Under the pieces are notes generated by a model, which ran no database searches, was not told the DNA's origin, and saw only the letters and a list, made by a program, of their open reading frames with translations. This document shows positions 1 through 11,800 of a stretch of 64,000 nucleotides of DNA, piece after piece (position 1 is the stretch's first letter; the number at the start of each line of letters is the position of its first letter). Source of the DNA: Labyrinthula sp. Ha (Eukaryota > Sar > Bigyra > Labyrinthulida > Labyrinthulaceae). The translations under genes were made by a program, and so were the position numbers. Location of the stretch: positions 62,001 through 126,000 of the forward strand of contig JAALGZ010000013.1 in assembly GCA_015227615.1 (NCBI GenBank). Reading direction: 5' to 3'.

Positions 1-3000
1 ACCATCAAATTTTCAGACTGAAATATGGAACACTGATTAGATACAACGAAAGAGATGCTCATTCTTGTGTTCTTTGCCGAAGTTCGAAAAGGGAATTCTA
101 CATATTAAGGATGGGATAAAAAATGATGTGAAATTATCTTTCGAATTTATGAAACAACCAACTTCACAAATCAATCTTTGTGCGAATTACCTTTACGGTT
201 CCAGTCTGAGTCTTACTCGTCGGCCCTACCCCAAAAGTATACGTCACCTCATAAACCCCCTTTTAGTAGCTCTTACCCATAATTGAAAACTCCTGCATTT
301 CAGCTTAATTCAAGTTCTTAAGGTCCATCAGACGATGCAGGCAGTAAAGACTTACAGTTAAGATGTATAGTGCCAGCGGCGAACCTCTTCAAAATTGACT
401 GCTGCGAGTCTACGTATGCTTATTTTTCCTGTAAGAAAATTGTAGGGCGAAGTCTGGCTACTTAACCATGGTCGGTATCAAGCAAAATTTAGGAGCAACA
501 GTTCTCTGTCTCTATTCCCTAGCATATGGATGACATTTTACTTCAAGGGGAGTCTTGGTAAGACTAGAGTGGCGATAACTTAATTAACAATTATGTACGT
601 ATGTTCATGACCTAATGTGACTTCACCGTAGAAACTTTTCTAATGGACATTTTCAGCGTGAGGGTAATTATAAACTCACTCGATCTATGTACTCTATAAA
701 AAAATACTCATTTTGAATTCTATGGTTTTTATATATTCATCTACAGTATTTAAGAAGAAAATGAGGCATTCTCAATGATTTTAACTTCCTGATTCCTCAT
801 TGAGAATATGCTTCGATTCCTTAGGCTATTTTTTTAAATTTGGCTTATCGGAAGAACAATTGATAGCCCATAACAAATATTTAGTGAAGTCTTTACGAGT
901 AAGGTAATTAATATGATCAGAAAACCAAACCACAACTACTTCCTGTAGTATTTTATACTTTTTACCAAGAAAAAAACTATGCTCTTGCTGCGTAGAATTT
1001 TGGTTTAGAGAAAGAAGTGGTTTTTCAAGGGATTTTTTTAGATAGTTTAAGCTTTTTGGATTCTAGTATGTCACTGGGAAGTATCTTGCATATCCCACTC
1101 GATTTTCACTCAAGCCCGAGGGTTGCTTATAACTTTTTGGAAACGAGTAGTTTCACGATGGGTCTAGGGGCTACATCACCCTCACTAGATCAGAACAACA
1201 GCATATGAATTTCTCGGATTTCTCACCTACAGGAGATTTTCTCTTGTTTTTTGGCTGTGGTGTTTAGGCATTGTAATTCATAACATATGAACCATTCTCT
1301 TAACCCAATGCACGCGTCATATTTGGATTCTCGCAAATTGAGTACAACAAAGCAGAAACTATCTAATAGTTTGCCTCAACCCGACAGTAAAGCGCCATTC
1401 GCAGTTTCTTAGCATTTCGTCAAGTAATAGCATTGTGCTACTACAAAGTTTTCAGAAGAAATATAGGCAGATACCAGTTAAACAGAAAAGGAAAAAGAAC
1501 CTATTACGAAACATATAACGAGTGTCCATGATTCCTTTTAATTATAAGATCAATAGCCTTTCAGAAACACCTTCAGTTCCACTTTCTTAATGGTATCCTA
1601 GGAGCATGAATCAATTACCGCACCATCTAAAGAGAATTTAGAGGGATCAGCACCAGAATATATCTTAGTAACAGCTACACATTGCCTAACTCATGAAAAC
1701 AAATTAAACTTGTAATTAAAGCTATCTCATAGTAAGATAGAAAATTCTTAGAGCTTATCCTGTTACTATAAAGTATGTATACTCTTCTCTTTGCTTCAAG
1801 TCGTAGATAGCTGCTTCATTTTGAATAATAGGTAGGATAGGGATGTAAGTCATAGCTAAAATTTGTTTGACCTATGGTTAAGAATCAGTTCTTTAACCTA
1901 GATCATAACCTAATGCCGTAGGCCATGAGCTAACCGAGCATGAAATACAGCTCTTCAACCGGCTGAGATATTTAAATAAAAATTGCATGCAATTTTGGTT
2001 TGTTTAACTTAAGTCATGCAGCTACTAAGAATCATGTTAGAAGATTAGTTAATATTTCTGCTTTCAGTTAATTAGTTCAAAATAAGGCTAACCAAGTTCT
2101 CTAATGGTCTAAAGTAGTTAACAACTACGTTACCCTAGTGTATTTTATTCTTGCATTAATCTCTAATGGTCTTGTAATAGAAATAATAATAATAAGCTTT
2201 GAAGCATGTTATATGATGAGAGCACCATAGATAAAAGTGTTTAAAACAGTACTTTGTGCAACTGATATGGTTAAAAGCTAATAAATGTTCAAGCATAATA
2301 TTCTCGGCTAAAGATATAGTCACGACCTACATTTAGAATGTTTCTTTGTTCTTACCTTAACCCAGAGTTATAAATAGAATGTACAGCTATGAAGTCAACA
2401 ACGTTGGATTATTCTTTGTATCAACGCTCTTTAAGGAATAAAATGACACAAAAAACCACTTTGACTTACTCTTTTCATACTTCATAGATCAAACGTCGCA
2501 TAATCAAGCCTATAAGAAAGCGAACCAAAGAAACGGCTCAGGAGGCCTTCGCACAGGACTGAAACATGTGGTCTTAACTAATAGTTAGCGATTCCTTCTT
2601 CACTTAAAATGCGCCGTAGTTAGGAATGATCCACTGATACCACAAAATCAGTTTACTTAAAGATTTCTAGAAGGGAACGCAATTAGCTCATTTTAAATCC
2701 ACTGCCAGAGGCTTTGCACCTTTTCAAGGAAAAAGCTTGTCTAATTGCACTCAGCTTCATCTGATTAACTCTTACTGAAGGAATATAACTTTGTGAAACC
2801 TTTCCACAAGATTTATTGCAACAAATTACAACTCTTGTTTATGTCACGCTTTGTCCTAATCGGGGGTTACCGAGAAACATAATTCTCCTGATTTATAGCC
2901 GAAGCTAAGCACTTAACTAAACAGAATACTACAAAGTTAAGACACTAAAAGCTCGCAATTGGACTCAGATTAAAAGACATGAATTCCAAGAGAAGCTTTA

Positions 3001-5140
3001 AAAGTATGTAAGCATGATCACCGTTCTCATTTTCAGCATTACACCCATGACTAAGCTTTCTTGAAACATGGAGGGTTGCTTCACAGCAAATGAGCGTGAC
3101 TCAACATGATCCAGCCAAAGGGAAAATAGGCAGTGAGATAAACCTAATGAAGTGTAGCAGTTACTTTTGCGAGCAAAACAAGAACTTACCTCTATCTTCT
3201 ATTCAGGTCGACTGATCTTGGTCAAATAGCTAAGGCTTTATAAGAAGATAAGTATTGCATCCTTTGCACCCGTTCAGTCCCTATATTGCAGATCTTAATG
3301 AAAGCCAGCAGAAGGACTGCTCCACGCAATTAAAGCATCTGGCTAAGCGTAACTGGAACATACTCCCAGAACCTTTTCTTTCCGTTCTTATGAAGCATGC
3401 GCCATATCATCTGCTAAGTAAGAACACAAAACGCAAGCAATTTTTTGTAAGGCCAAAATAAGTTTAAGTTCAGTGCCCAAGAAAGCAAATCATATTGAGT
3501 GACCTCAAAGTGCAAACATCATGTGCACAAAAAAGCACTGACAAGGGTATGCGGTAATCAACTTAGCAGGGCACTTTTTCGAAGTGTTTAAACAGACTTG
3601 CCACGTAATGGTTCTGCTACCTCTATTGCGGAGTGTCTTATACGGAACTACAGAAATAAATCCCAAGTAAGTGCTTTCGATATCACAAAGCGATAAGTAC
3701 AAAGCGTTGTGACACTATCAGCTATGGCTTCGTTCTTCCTTAATTTACTTTGGGGAACATACACATCAATCTGGACAACTGATACTCACCTTTTTCAAAT
3801 TATCTTCGCTGCGCCCAAAGGGCAGCAGCTTCAATCTACTATGGAAACACATTACATCCAACTTACTCGCTATGAAGCATCCTCTGGGCGAGAATGTATA
3901 ACATGTCATTATATAACATATAACTCTTCTACTCGAAAAAATATAACGCCTTAACTTGAATTCAGTAGTAACTATCAGATTAGATGCAGCGAAGGATACA
4001 TTTAGCACGCTGACCCATTGCAGCACTGGTTCATTTCCTACGGATAACCGCCACATACTACACTGAGAAAATGGCAAGAATAACAGGTTAAGCAACCTAA
4101 GCACAGCTATATAAGTTCTGGTCCCACTGGCCCTACCTAGAAACATGCAAACTAGCAACAATCAAGAACGCCTAACGAGTCAATGGCAGTCCAACCTTAT
4201 ATTCCTGAAGACTAGAGCAATATGGAGAAAAACTGAGATCATGGTTCTACTCAAGTTGTGAACTTTCCACAAAATTTCAACGATATACCATGAATTACGA
4301 CCTCCATCGTGGAGACCTTTCATCAAAATGAAACCACTTCCAACATCACCCGAATACCCACTAAACTGCTTCACTATGTCTATAAGAAACCGAAGATACT
4401 TTTCCTTTTCTTACTATGCTTTCTACTGAACTCATTAATTGTGTTCACTGTTTAAAGGGTTTAGAGGAATCCAACCTCAGACCCTATTTTCTACTATCCC
4501 GCAAATCTAAAGTGTGAAGACAGAATTATCTAACACTATGAGAAGTTCAAAGTTCTACGGCAAGCTAGCCTAAGGCTTCTCCCAAGGATTGTAAGTGACA
4601 GGCTCAATAGCTTCCAGCACTTTATACTGCATAAACTATTCAATCTAGAACGACACTAAACTTGGATGAACGCCAAGGATCTAGGATGAGAAGTGGGTTT
4701 GGTAACCGAGGAAATGAGCTGTCATAACCTTTTCCCAGAGAGCTATCCCAGTGATCCATGACAGTCATATATTTATACTATGCGTCTAGTTTAAAAGTAG
4801 TATACCATCCAAGGAATGAACCCGCACGCACGCAGGTTGTCTCATAAGCGTTGCTCAACTCCCAACATTATAGTGAATATTTAACTTTTATCAGTCCAGG
4901 GTTTAAAACTGGCGTCTCTAACAGCTGCTTCATGGAGCGCTGTAACTTATTAATCTTCCGCAAAGTGTTGCAACAAACAGACTGAAAATTTTCTACGAGA
5001 TTAGTCCCGTAAAAGTTTCTATTGAGAATAGAAACGGAACTTATATTGGCATAATTTGTTAAGAAAACATACACTACCAAGATACTATAACGTCTTCAGC
5101 CACCACAGGACAAGCCAGATCAGACAGAGATTCAACTGAA
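1..5140. other. Gene-poor stretch downstream of the CDK gene
   Basis: I see no supportable gene here. Open frames are short (under about 130 codons), lack recognisable domains and are typical of chance ORFs. The frame at 3255-3461 (+) and the one at 3766-4161 (-) are the longest, and neither shows a family motif. Short exons joined by 28-34 nt introns would be hard to see by eye, so a small gene could be missed. The segment may contain decayed repeats, but none could be aligned with the LINE or MULE families found elsewhere in the window. Confidence 0.5.
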
Positions 5141-7210
5141 CTAATGATCATAGGACTGTCTTTTGCGATCGCGATGTTGTTGAGTGTAATTATACGTGGT
5201 CCTATCTAAACGAGCCTCATCGAAGTTACGTCTTTCTCTTTGGTTAAGATCACTGCGCCGACGAGTATAAGATCTGCCGTTAGCAGTCCTATAGTGCGAA
5301 CTGTGTTGATTGTCTCTATGCCTGAGACTTCCAGGTCTACTAGAGTTGTGACTATTGAAACGGTGGTATCCTGAATACTTGCTATCGTAGTTTCTATCAC
5401 CATTCCTTTTTGTATAATTCTGAAAAGGAAATCGCTTTCTTTCGTTTGTTTTCACCTGCTGTGGCTTTCTAGCTTCAGCAGAGAGAACCACGTTGGTGTT
5501 CAATTTTGGCTGAAGAGCAGATTCCTTATGAGATCCCGGGTTTGACCTATGGTCGTCTTTCGAGATGCTCCCTCGTCCAGCCCGATTTGAGCGCTCTTCT
5601 TGGTGAAATGACCTTCTCCGAGAAAATGAATATGATGAATCAGGGTTTGTAGATTTTTCTTGGAATTCGTGCGAATACCTAACCGGCGGTGCTCGAGGAG
5701 AAACAAACGCTTCAAATTCACCGCGAGATCTTTTTCTCAGAGTTGCCGAATCTTTGGGAGACCTGGCCTTGCCATTCTTTACTTGGTTCGAGGCGTAAGA
5801 ACCCCAACCTTCCCTATATCCACTGGACTCCACTGCAATAATACTTTCCTTAGACGGGTTTCTCCCGGTCACAACTGTTGTCTCTGCAGGACGCTCTTTT
5901 TCCAAACTCTTACCCTGAACCAGTTCCCCTCCATGCAGATCCTTGTTCTCTGTTCCAACACTTCCCAGCTCTACCTTCTTACTTGCCCCAATAATGCTTG
6001 TTGGGCCAGATAATGCTTTCTTCTGTGTTTTAGCTTCTAATTCATGCAAGTCTTCATTAGACCAGCCGCCTTTTAGTTGGAGTGTTCCCATAGTAGCAGG
6101 ATTCTGATAGTTTTCAGCATAGTCCTCAACAAAAAAAACATCTCGTAACAACTCCGAAGCTGACAACCTTTGTGTAGGATCTATCTCCCACATTTTCCCC
6201 AGAAACTGAAGAAATTCTGGCTCAGAGGAGCCGAACCGGTTCCGATATCTTTCAAAGTGCGGATTTGAGTCCAAAACCTCCTCCAATTGTCTAGCATAAC
6301 GGAAAATTTTTGTTCCACCTAAAGAATGGTAACCGGGAAGATCTTGCAAATATTCATTCCTTTCAAACTTTTCAGCTCCTAGAAACTTGGCTATTCGTGA
6401 CAAAACTGACATTTCATCATTGCCTGGAAAGGCAATTTGTTCCGTAAACATCTCAAACAAAATACACCCAGCAGCCCAAATATCAATCTTGTAATCGTAC
6501 TTTCGATCCCCTATCAAGAGTTCAGGTGCCTTATAAAATATAGTCACAACATTATTTGTGTACAATCTGTGTTCTTGGTCCTTTGCAATCATAACGTCTA
6601 AACGGTCGCCCATGGTTCGAGCTAATCCAAAATCAGTTAATTTTAACTGATAAGATTTTGATAAAAGGATATTAGCGGTTTTCAAATCCCTATGGCAGAT
6701 ATTTTTCAAATGCAAGTAGCTCAATGCAGAAAGTAGCTGATGAAAAAGCACAATTATATGCTGATCAGTAAAATCATGTTTTATCGAAGTCAAGCCACGT
6801 AAGTCGTAAGGGAAATACTCGAACACCATATATAGGCTCAGCTTATCCTGGCGAAAAATTTTGTACGATTTGTTCGAGGTAACAATTTCCAGGAGGCTGA
6901 TTATGTTCGGATGATCACATGATTGAACAAGTTTAAATTCACGAAAGTAAGGAAGCGTAATTCCCAGAAGCTTTCTGTTTATGGCCTCTTTACTAGACGC
7001 AGATTTTCCCTTGCCGACTTTGGTAGTCTTAAGAGAAGCTTCGACCATTTCTATCCTCTTAAGCGCCACCAGCTTTCCTTCAAATTTCCCGCTTATGCCT
7101 TTCGCTTTCCATACTTTACCATATGTTCCCTTTCCCACTAAAGAGATCTTTTTGTAAGAATGCACAAGCCGTGTTCCGAATGCTAGAGGCTTCTTTTTCA
7201 CCTCAAACAT
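5141..7210 (-). CDS. CDK12/Ctk1-type transcription cyclin-dependent kinase
   Basis: This is a single uninterrupted frame of 689 codons from an ATG at 7210 to TAG. The N-terminal ~370 residues are a CDK domain. Visible motifs are the glycine loop GKGTYGKV, the VALK lysine, a PITAIRE-like helix GITLPYFRE, HRDLKTANILL, DFGLAR, and an activation segment YTNNVVTIFYKAPELL ending in the APE motif. The segment just after the kinase core, NEDLHELEAK, resembles the short C-terminal extension of Ctk1/CDK12. Known family members bind a K/L-type cyclin and phosphorylate Ser2 of the RNA polymerase II CTD in the nucleus. The remaining ~300 residues are disordered, Arg/Ser/Asn/Tyr-rich and positively charged, as in CDK12. 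Bur1/CDK9 is the alternative assignment. The variant helix (TLPYFRE rather than TAIRE) is unusual. The reading frame extends three codons upstream to a TTG; the ATG is preferred. An old LINE starts about 70 bp upstream in the opposite direction. Confidence 0.9.
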   Translation of the reverse strand: MFEVKKKPLAFGTRLVHSYKKISLVGKGTYGKVWKAKGISGKFEGKLVALKRIEMVEASLKTTKVGKGKSASSKEAINRKLLGITLPYFREFKLVQSCDHPNIISLLEIVTSNKSYKIFRQDKLSLYMVFEYFPYDLRGLTSIKHDFTDQHIIVLFHQLLSALSYLHLKNICHRDLKTANILLSKSYQLKLTDFGLARTMGDRLDVMIAKDQEHRLYTNNVVTIFYKAPELLIGDRKYDYKIDIWAAGCILFEMFTEQIAFPGNDEMSVLSRIAKFLGAEKFERNEYLQDLPGYHSLGGTKIFRYARQLEEVLDSNPHFERYRNRFGSSEPEFLQFLGKMWEIDPTQRLSASELLRDVFFVEDYAENYQNPATMGTLQLKGGWSNEDLHELEAKTQKKALSGPTSIIGASKKVELGSVGTENKDLHGGELVQGKSLEKERPAETTVVTGRNPSKESIIAVESSGYREGWGSYASNQVKNGKARSPKDSATLRKRSRGEFEAFVSPRAPPVRYSHEFQEKSTNPDSSYSFSRRRSFHQEERSNRAGRGSISKDDHRSNPGSHKESALQPKLNTNVVLSAEARKPQQVKTNERKRFPFQNYTKRNGDRNYDSKYSGYHRFNSHNSSRPGSLRHRDNQHSSHYRTANGRSYTRRRSDLNQRERRNFDEARLDRTTYNYTQQHRDRKRQSYDH

Positions 7211-7531
7211 TTCTCTCAAGAATAGATTTGGGTTTTTCTATTAACGGAAAAAAACCTCGTAAAAGTTGGCGAATTTGGACATGACCGATTCAGACATCTT
7301 GGAGAAAGTTATTTTGGGAATTAAATAAAGAAGATGCAAATCTTGACATTTACATTGAATAGCTGGGCAGAAATCCCTCCGAAGGTCCAGATTATGCAAA
7401 CTTGGGCAGTGGATTAGCCTATGTACTAAGTGTTAACCTAGGGGGTCTCATTACAATAAAATTGGATACAATCTTAAAAAAGTCGCAGGTGTAGATGTTG
7501 CAATGTTGGAAGAACCTTAAAAGAAAGGTTA

Positions 7532-7541
7532 GAAGAAGCTG
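7532..7541. repeat. Left target-site duplication of MULE copy A
   Basis: GAAGAAGCTG precedes the element and GAAGAAGCAA follows it (8553-8562). Eight of ten bases match, consistent with a 9-10 bp Mutator-type duplication that has since decayed. Confidence 0.7.
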
Positions 7542-8552
7542 GGCTCGGATTTTTTGACTCCGGAGTCAGATACTCCTCGCGACCTCATTGGTCAGATCGA
7601 TTTCCAAAAATTTTTTTTCGTCATACTTCGTCCGAATAATGGAGGCGCAGAATCTAGATTTCCCATGCTTTGACAAAATTCGCATTGCGCAGAATAGCCA
7701 TTTTTCCATCGTCTGAAAAATCGATGCACATAACAATACTTTCCAATAGACAAAAAAGAGGGGGGGCTGAGAACAAAGTGAAGTGCACTAGAAGATAAAA
7801 ACTAAATATTAATAGTTAAGAAACAATAAAATGTGAAGTTGTCTGATCCTAGCGTAGCGGGGAGCCTTTCATGCTCCCCACGTCTTTAAAAATGGCCCCA
7901 TGTCTCGGCCTTCCCTCCCCATGTCTCGGCCTTCGATGAAGATGAGGATGGATTTAAATCTTTTTACACAGCTTGAATAAAGAAACTTGAAAATATGTGT
8001 AGAAGTTAATGAGTAAATATACGAAGTGACATTATTAAAAGTTTAAGACAAATAATTTTGAAAACTGATATTCAGAAGACTTAGATTTTTGTTAAAATTA
8101 AAATTTTAAAATTAAGTGGCTTCGTCATCTAATCTAGGTGCAAGTTTTTCTATCCCAAATAGCTTTCTCTTTTTCTTGAAATATGCATCCTACAACCTCA
8201 TCCCTTTCTTTCCAATAATCCTGAACCTTGACTTTTACTTTGAATAAATCCTCCATTTTCAACCCTCTGAGCAGCAATAAACCTTGTAAATTCTTGTTAA
8301 ATCTTGTATACTCTTGCCAAATCTTGTAAAATCTTGTTAAATCTTGTATATTCTTGCCAAATCTTGTAAAATATTGTGTTTTGGGGGTACTAGCTTTGTC
8401 CTATTTGTCTCTTATCATGCAACTGTCATGATTTCAAATGTTTTATTTTCATTTTGTTCGTTTGTTTTTTTCAAAAAAAATTTTTGGGCAATTAAAAATT
8501 CGGCCAATGAAATTTAGGAGTATCTGACTCCGGAGTCAAAGAATCCTATTCG
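7542..8552 (-). mobile_element. Non-autonomous Mutator-like element (MULE copy A)
   Basis: This is a 1011 bp element with imperfect terminal inverted repeats. Each end carries the 14 bp palindrome TGACTCCGGAGTCA followed by GATACTCCT and then CATTGG.C. Its left end (GGCTCGGATTTTT...) matches the right end of MULE copy B, and its right end (reverse complement CGAATAGG...) matches the left end of B. It is therefore the same family in the opposite orientation, with the transposase gene deleted. The left subterminal zone repeats an ATACTTCGTC/GCGCAGAAT motif and the right one an AATCTTGT motif. No coding sequence is visible inside. It would need a transposase supplied by a copy such as B. It sits within an older LINE, so it moved after that LINE had inserted. 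Confidence 0.88.
8277..8375 (+). repeat. Subterminal AATCTTGT repeats of MULE copy A
   Basis: AAATCTTGTA/AAATCTTGTT units occur about eight times in degenerate form over about 100 bp, just inside the right terminal repeat. The reverse complement, ACAAGATT, is repeated in the matching place of copy B (14700-14770). Retention by both an internally deleted and a larger copy suggests a function, perhaps transposase binding; that is inference. Confidence 0.65.
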
Positions 8553-8562
8553 GAAGAAGCAA
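8553..8562. repeat. Right target-site duplication of MULE copy A
   Basis: GAAGAAGCAA follows the element end ...CCTATTCG and pairs with GAAGAAGCTG at 7532-7541. Confidence 0.7.
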
Positions 8563-11500
8563 CAAAAGTGGCGAGCAACTGTCGCAGAAAAGGAAGGTGG
8601 CTTTGTCAAAGCCATCGGAAGAACTTGAGAGGGAGAACAAGCTCCTGTTAAAATAACTGATCCATCGAGTGTAAGGAGTGCAGGTTCTTCGCAACACAAA
8701 TTGGAAAATCTTAGTAGATTTAAGCAAATAATCGAAAGCTGACATGATCCATTGTTGCACTCCGCAGTTAGGAAAAGGAACCCAGGGATAGAAAAAATTC
8801 CTAATATATGTTCTTAAGATACTTACAAATATTAACAAAGGACATCTTATTCTTATTGGTGATGATATGAATTCCCAAGTTATAAGGAACTTTGGAGACA
8901 AAACTAGCAAGTATGGATATTTCATTAGATTTTATACTAATAAGAACCTGCCGGAAAGAGGAATTCTTTAAACAGGATATGGCATGGTTAGCTTTCAGTT
9001 CAAAAACGGAATAAAAGTTAGATAAGAGCATCCAATGTTACACTTAGAAAGCAATAAGGAGTTTAAGTTTGACGTAAACTTTTTCATTATAAACCAATTA
9101 TTTGTTGTAAGGAGCTTCAGGGTTCATAAGAAGCCATATGCATAGCTATTGGGAAGGCTAAGCTATGATATTGGGCAATATACCTGAAACTATTCTCAAT
9201 TACCACGCACAAATCCTTTGTTCTAAACATTAAACCGGGTGTTAGTATTTCAAGAAATGATTTGGTATCTAGAAAAGAAAAAATAATGTTTAGAATGAAA
9301 TAACAATGCTACCAGTTTTTGACAATAATTGCCCAAGTGTAGTTGAAGCTTCAGCGTGAAATCTGAAAGTTACACTTGGAACCATCTACTCTTGACTTTC
9401 AGGTAGAATGCAGCCACAGTAAACAATACAACTCATTAAAAAAGAGAATGAAAAATTTGCAGCCAGCATAGAAGAGCCTAGATGATCGTTTAACTGTCTA
9501 TTGGCAGATACATTGGAAAGATCTTACATCTGGTTTGATAAAGTTGCGTCCCAAATATAACAGTATTTTGGCTCAAACGATAGACGAGGAGGCATAGGCC
9601 GTTATCAACAGACGCAAGACAAAAAAACTGTAAACAAAGGTTACCAAAAATAGTGACAGTTACAGGATGGACACATATTTAAGACATAAACTCTTCATAG
9701 AATATATAAGAGGGGATAATCCAGCTTTGAAAATGTATCTCAACTCAACTCAAATAGAACTATACCACATCACACTTTCTGAATCGGCTCCAAATATAAT
9801 GGATACCCCAAACCCCTATCTGTAGATGAAGAGTTACTAAGAATTAAATAGCTGAAGAGCAATCTTGGCATCAGAGATGATAATATTATCAGCCAGTTTT
9901 TAAATCAATTAAAAAAGCATCAAAATTTCGCTTACTCAGATCCAGAGATTTTTTTTCATCAAATAAACTACTGGGATAATAGAGATCTACGACTTTTTGT
10001 AGCGATAATATTACTCTTATCACCAAAAATACATATTTAGAATGATTTTGGGTCCAAAATACCAATAGCATTTGTGAATACAACGTTCCAGTTGTTTACA
10101 AAGGTCTTAGAAAATATAACACTACCAGTTCTTCAGCAACTGTAATACTTTCAGATGGCATTTAGATCTAACTGCAGTACGATGAAGGGGATATGAGCTC
10201 TCTACAGCATTATCCAGTAATAGTTAAAAAGAGAGTCAATATTAAAACTGTTTTATATTGAATTTCACAAAGCTACAATGCTATGAGCCAGAGTTTTATT
10301 CAAACATTTTTGAGGGAGCCGAATAACTAAATGAAGAAAAGGAAATCATTCCGACCTTTTATTAAGCTGCTAAAGTAAGAGCAGTCAAACGCAATAGTTT
10401 TTTTGGCTCAATAAACTTGAAAATTGATGCAGTGCAGGGTGACATCTGCCGCCAGCTAGCTCTATATTAGTCTTGAACTCGGTCGTGAATTAAATTAGTT
10501 ACAGGATTTATGGACTTAATTTGATTTATGGGTTATCTTTTAATAAAAAATTTCTCTGTGTTAATCATATTGTTTCATAAAGAGAATTCCCCAACTATTT
10601 TGGTTGGTTATTGATAATTAATTGATTATTAAAGATAGATTGGGCTACGCAATGCTAAAATGATTAGAAAACCTTTGTTTCATTTGGAACCGTAAAAAAA
10701 CGTCAAAAGAGTAGGTCATATGGCTAAAGTGTCCCTATCTCTTGAATTATTCCTGGATTATATGGTCTGTTTATATGAATTTACACACGGTGCAAAGGCG
10801 AGATGGTTATTTTCTGGTCATTTGGATCAACGTCATACAGTCCAATTATGTATTGATAATCAGAATAAAATTAGAATCAAATAATCATCAAATCAGATTC
10901 CTAATAGAACTGAAGAAAACCTTGATATAGCAGATAATTTTTTCGGCCACTTGAGCTTTGAAGATGATATAGTCACGGTGTAAGAGACTAATGATCATAT
11001 TCACAGTCTTTTAGAGTATCTTTAGGTTCCTGGAAAACACTTAGGTTGGGAGTAAATACCTCAATAGAAAAAAATGAATTGGCCGGAGAAGGTTCCAAAA
11101 TTGACGAAGATGTTCCTGATACTGATATCGAAATCTTTTTAAAGAAAGATTACTACCAATACTGTGATACATAATTAGGTGCTAGAAAGTCTTGAAATCC
11201 TTTATGTAAGCAAATAATGTGTTTTTACTCAAAACCACAGTTATATAGGTATTCTGAACATATTTGATGCAACAGAACTTCTCAAAAAGAACTAGAAAGA
11301 AGAGCAGAAACAGTAAGAGCGAATAATGAGTCTATAAAGCGGTTAAACAATACAATCAGTTCAATATAAATTTTTACTCAACCCGTGTTGACAAGAATAA
11401 TATAATGTATAAGATGGAGCTCTTTCAACCTAGATGAGACAGATATAGAGACATCTTGTCATCCAGTATCTTCATTAAATATATAAAAGGAAACCCATTA

Positions 11501-11800
11501 CACATATTCTCAACTTCACCTGAAAAGTAATGCTTGGGCAGGTGGCCTGCAGTTGTATGAATAGAAAGAAATTAGTGTGTTACTAAGGAAGACATAATCT
11601 ATCACAGGAAAATCTCTTCTGAATACTGTAAGTAATTTTCAGGGCTCCCAGAATGTTCTTTAAATAGTTCATAAGTTCCAAAATAAAAACACGAGTCAAG
11701 TGAAGTGAATATAAGATATACAGCCGCGCCACTTCAGAAGTAATAGCATCAACGACCATATGCTATTTTAGCTCCTTACAGGTATATCCTGCAATCATTT

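Larger units (their letters stand above)
7281..11800 (+). mobile_element. Old LINE (copy 1), APE endonuclease plus RT, split by a MULE
   Basis: Translated fragments in shifting frames follow the near-intact LINE at 47400-51710 in order. A 5' block contains the shared nucleotide motif ATGACCGA.TC.GACA (7281). Then come VLSVNLGGL (about 7419), then after the inserted MULE the endonuclease strand LILIGDDMNSQV (about 8850), FQLFTKVL and AFRSNCST of the RT (about 10090-10180), FEDDIV at the FADD box position (about 10960), and RYRDILSSS (about 11440), which is nearly identical to RFRDILSSS in the intact copy. Many stops and frameshifts show it is long dead. It is interrupted at 7541/8553 by a 1011 bp MULE. 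The 3' limit is approximate. Its 5' end lies about 70 bp upstream of the divergent CDK gene. Confidence 0.85.

Noticed and set aside
3255-4161. Frames at 3255-3461 (+), 3709-3954 (+) and 3766-4161 (-)
   Set aside because: They overlap or lie close together on opposite strands, lack motifs, and the only LINE-like hint (KRNWN) is too short to count.
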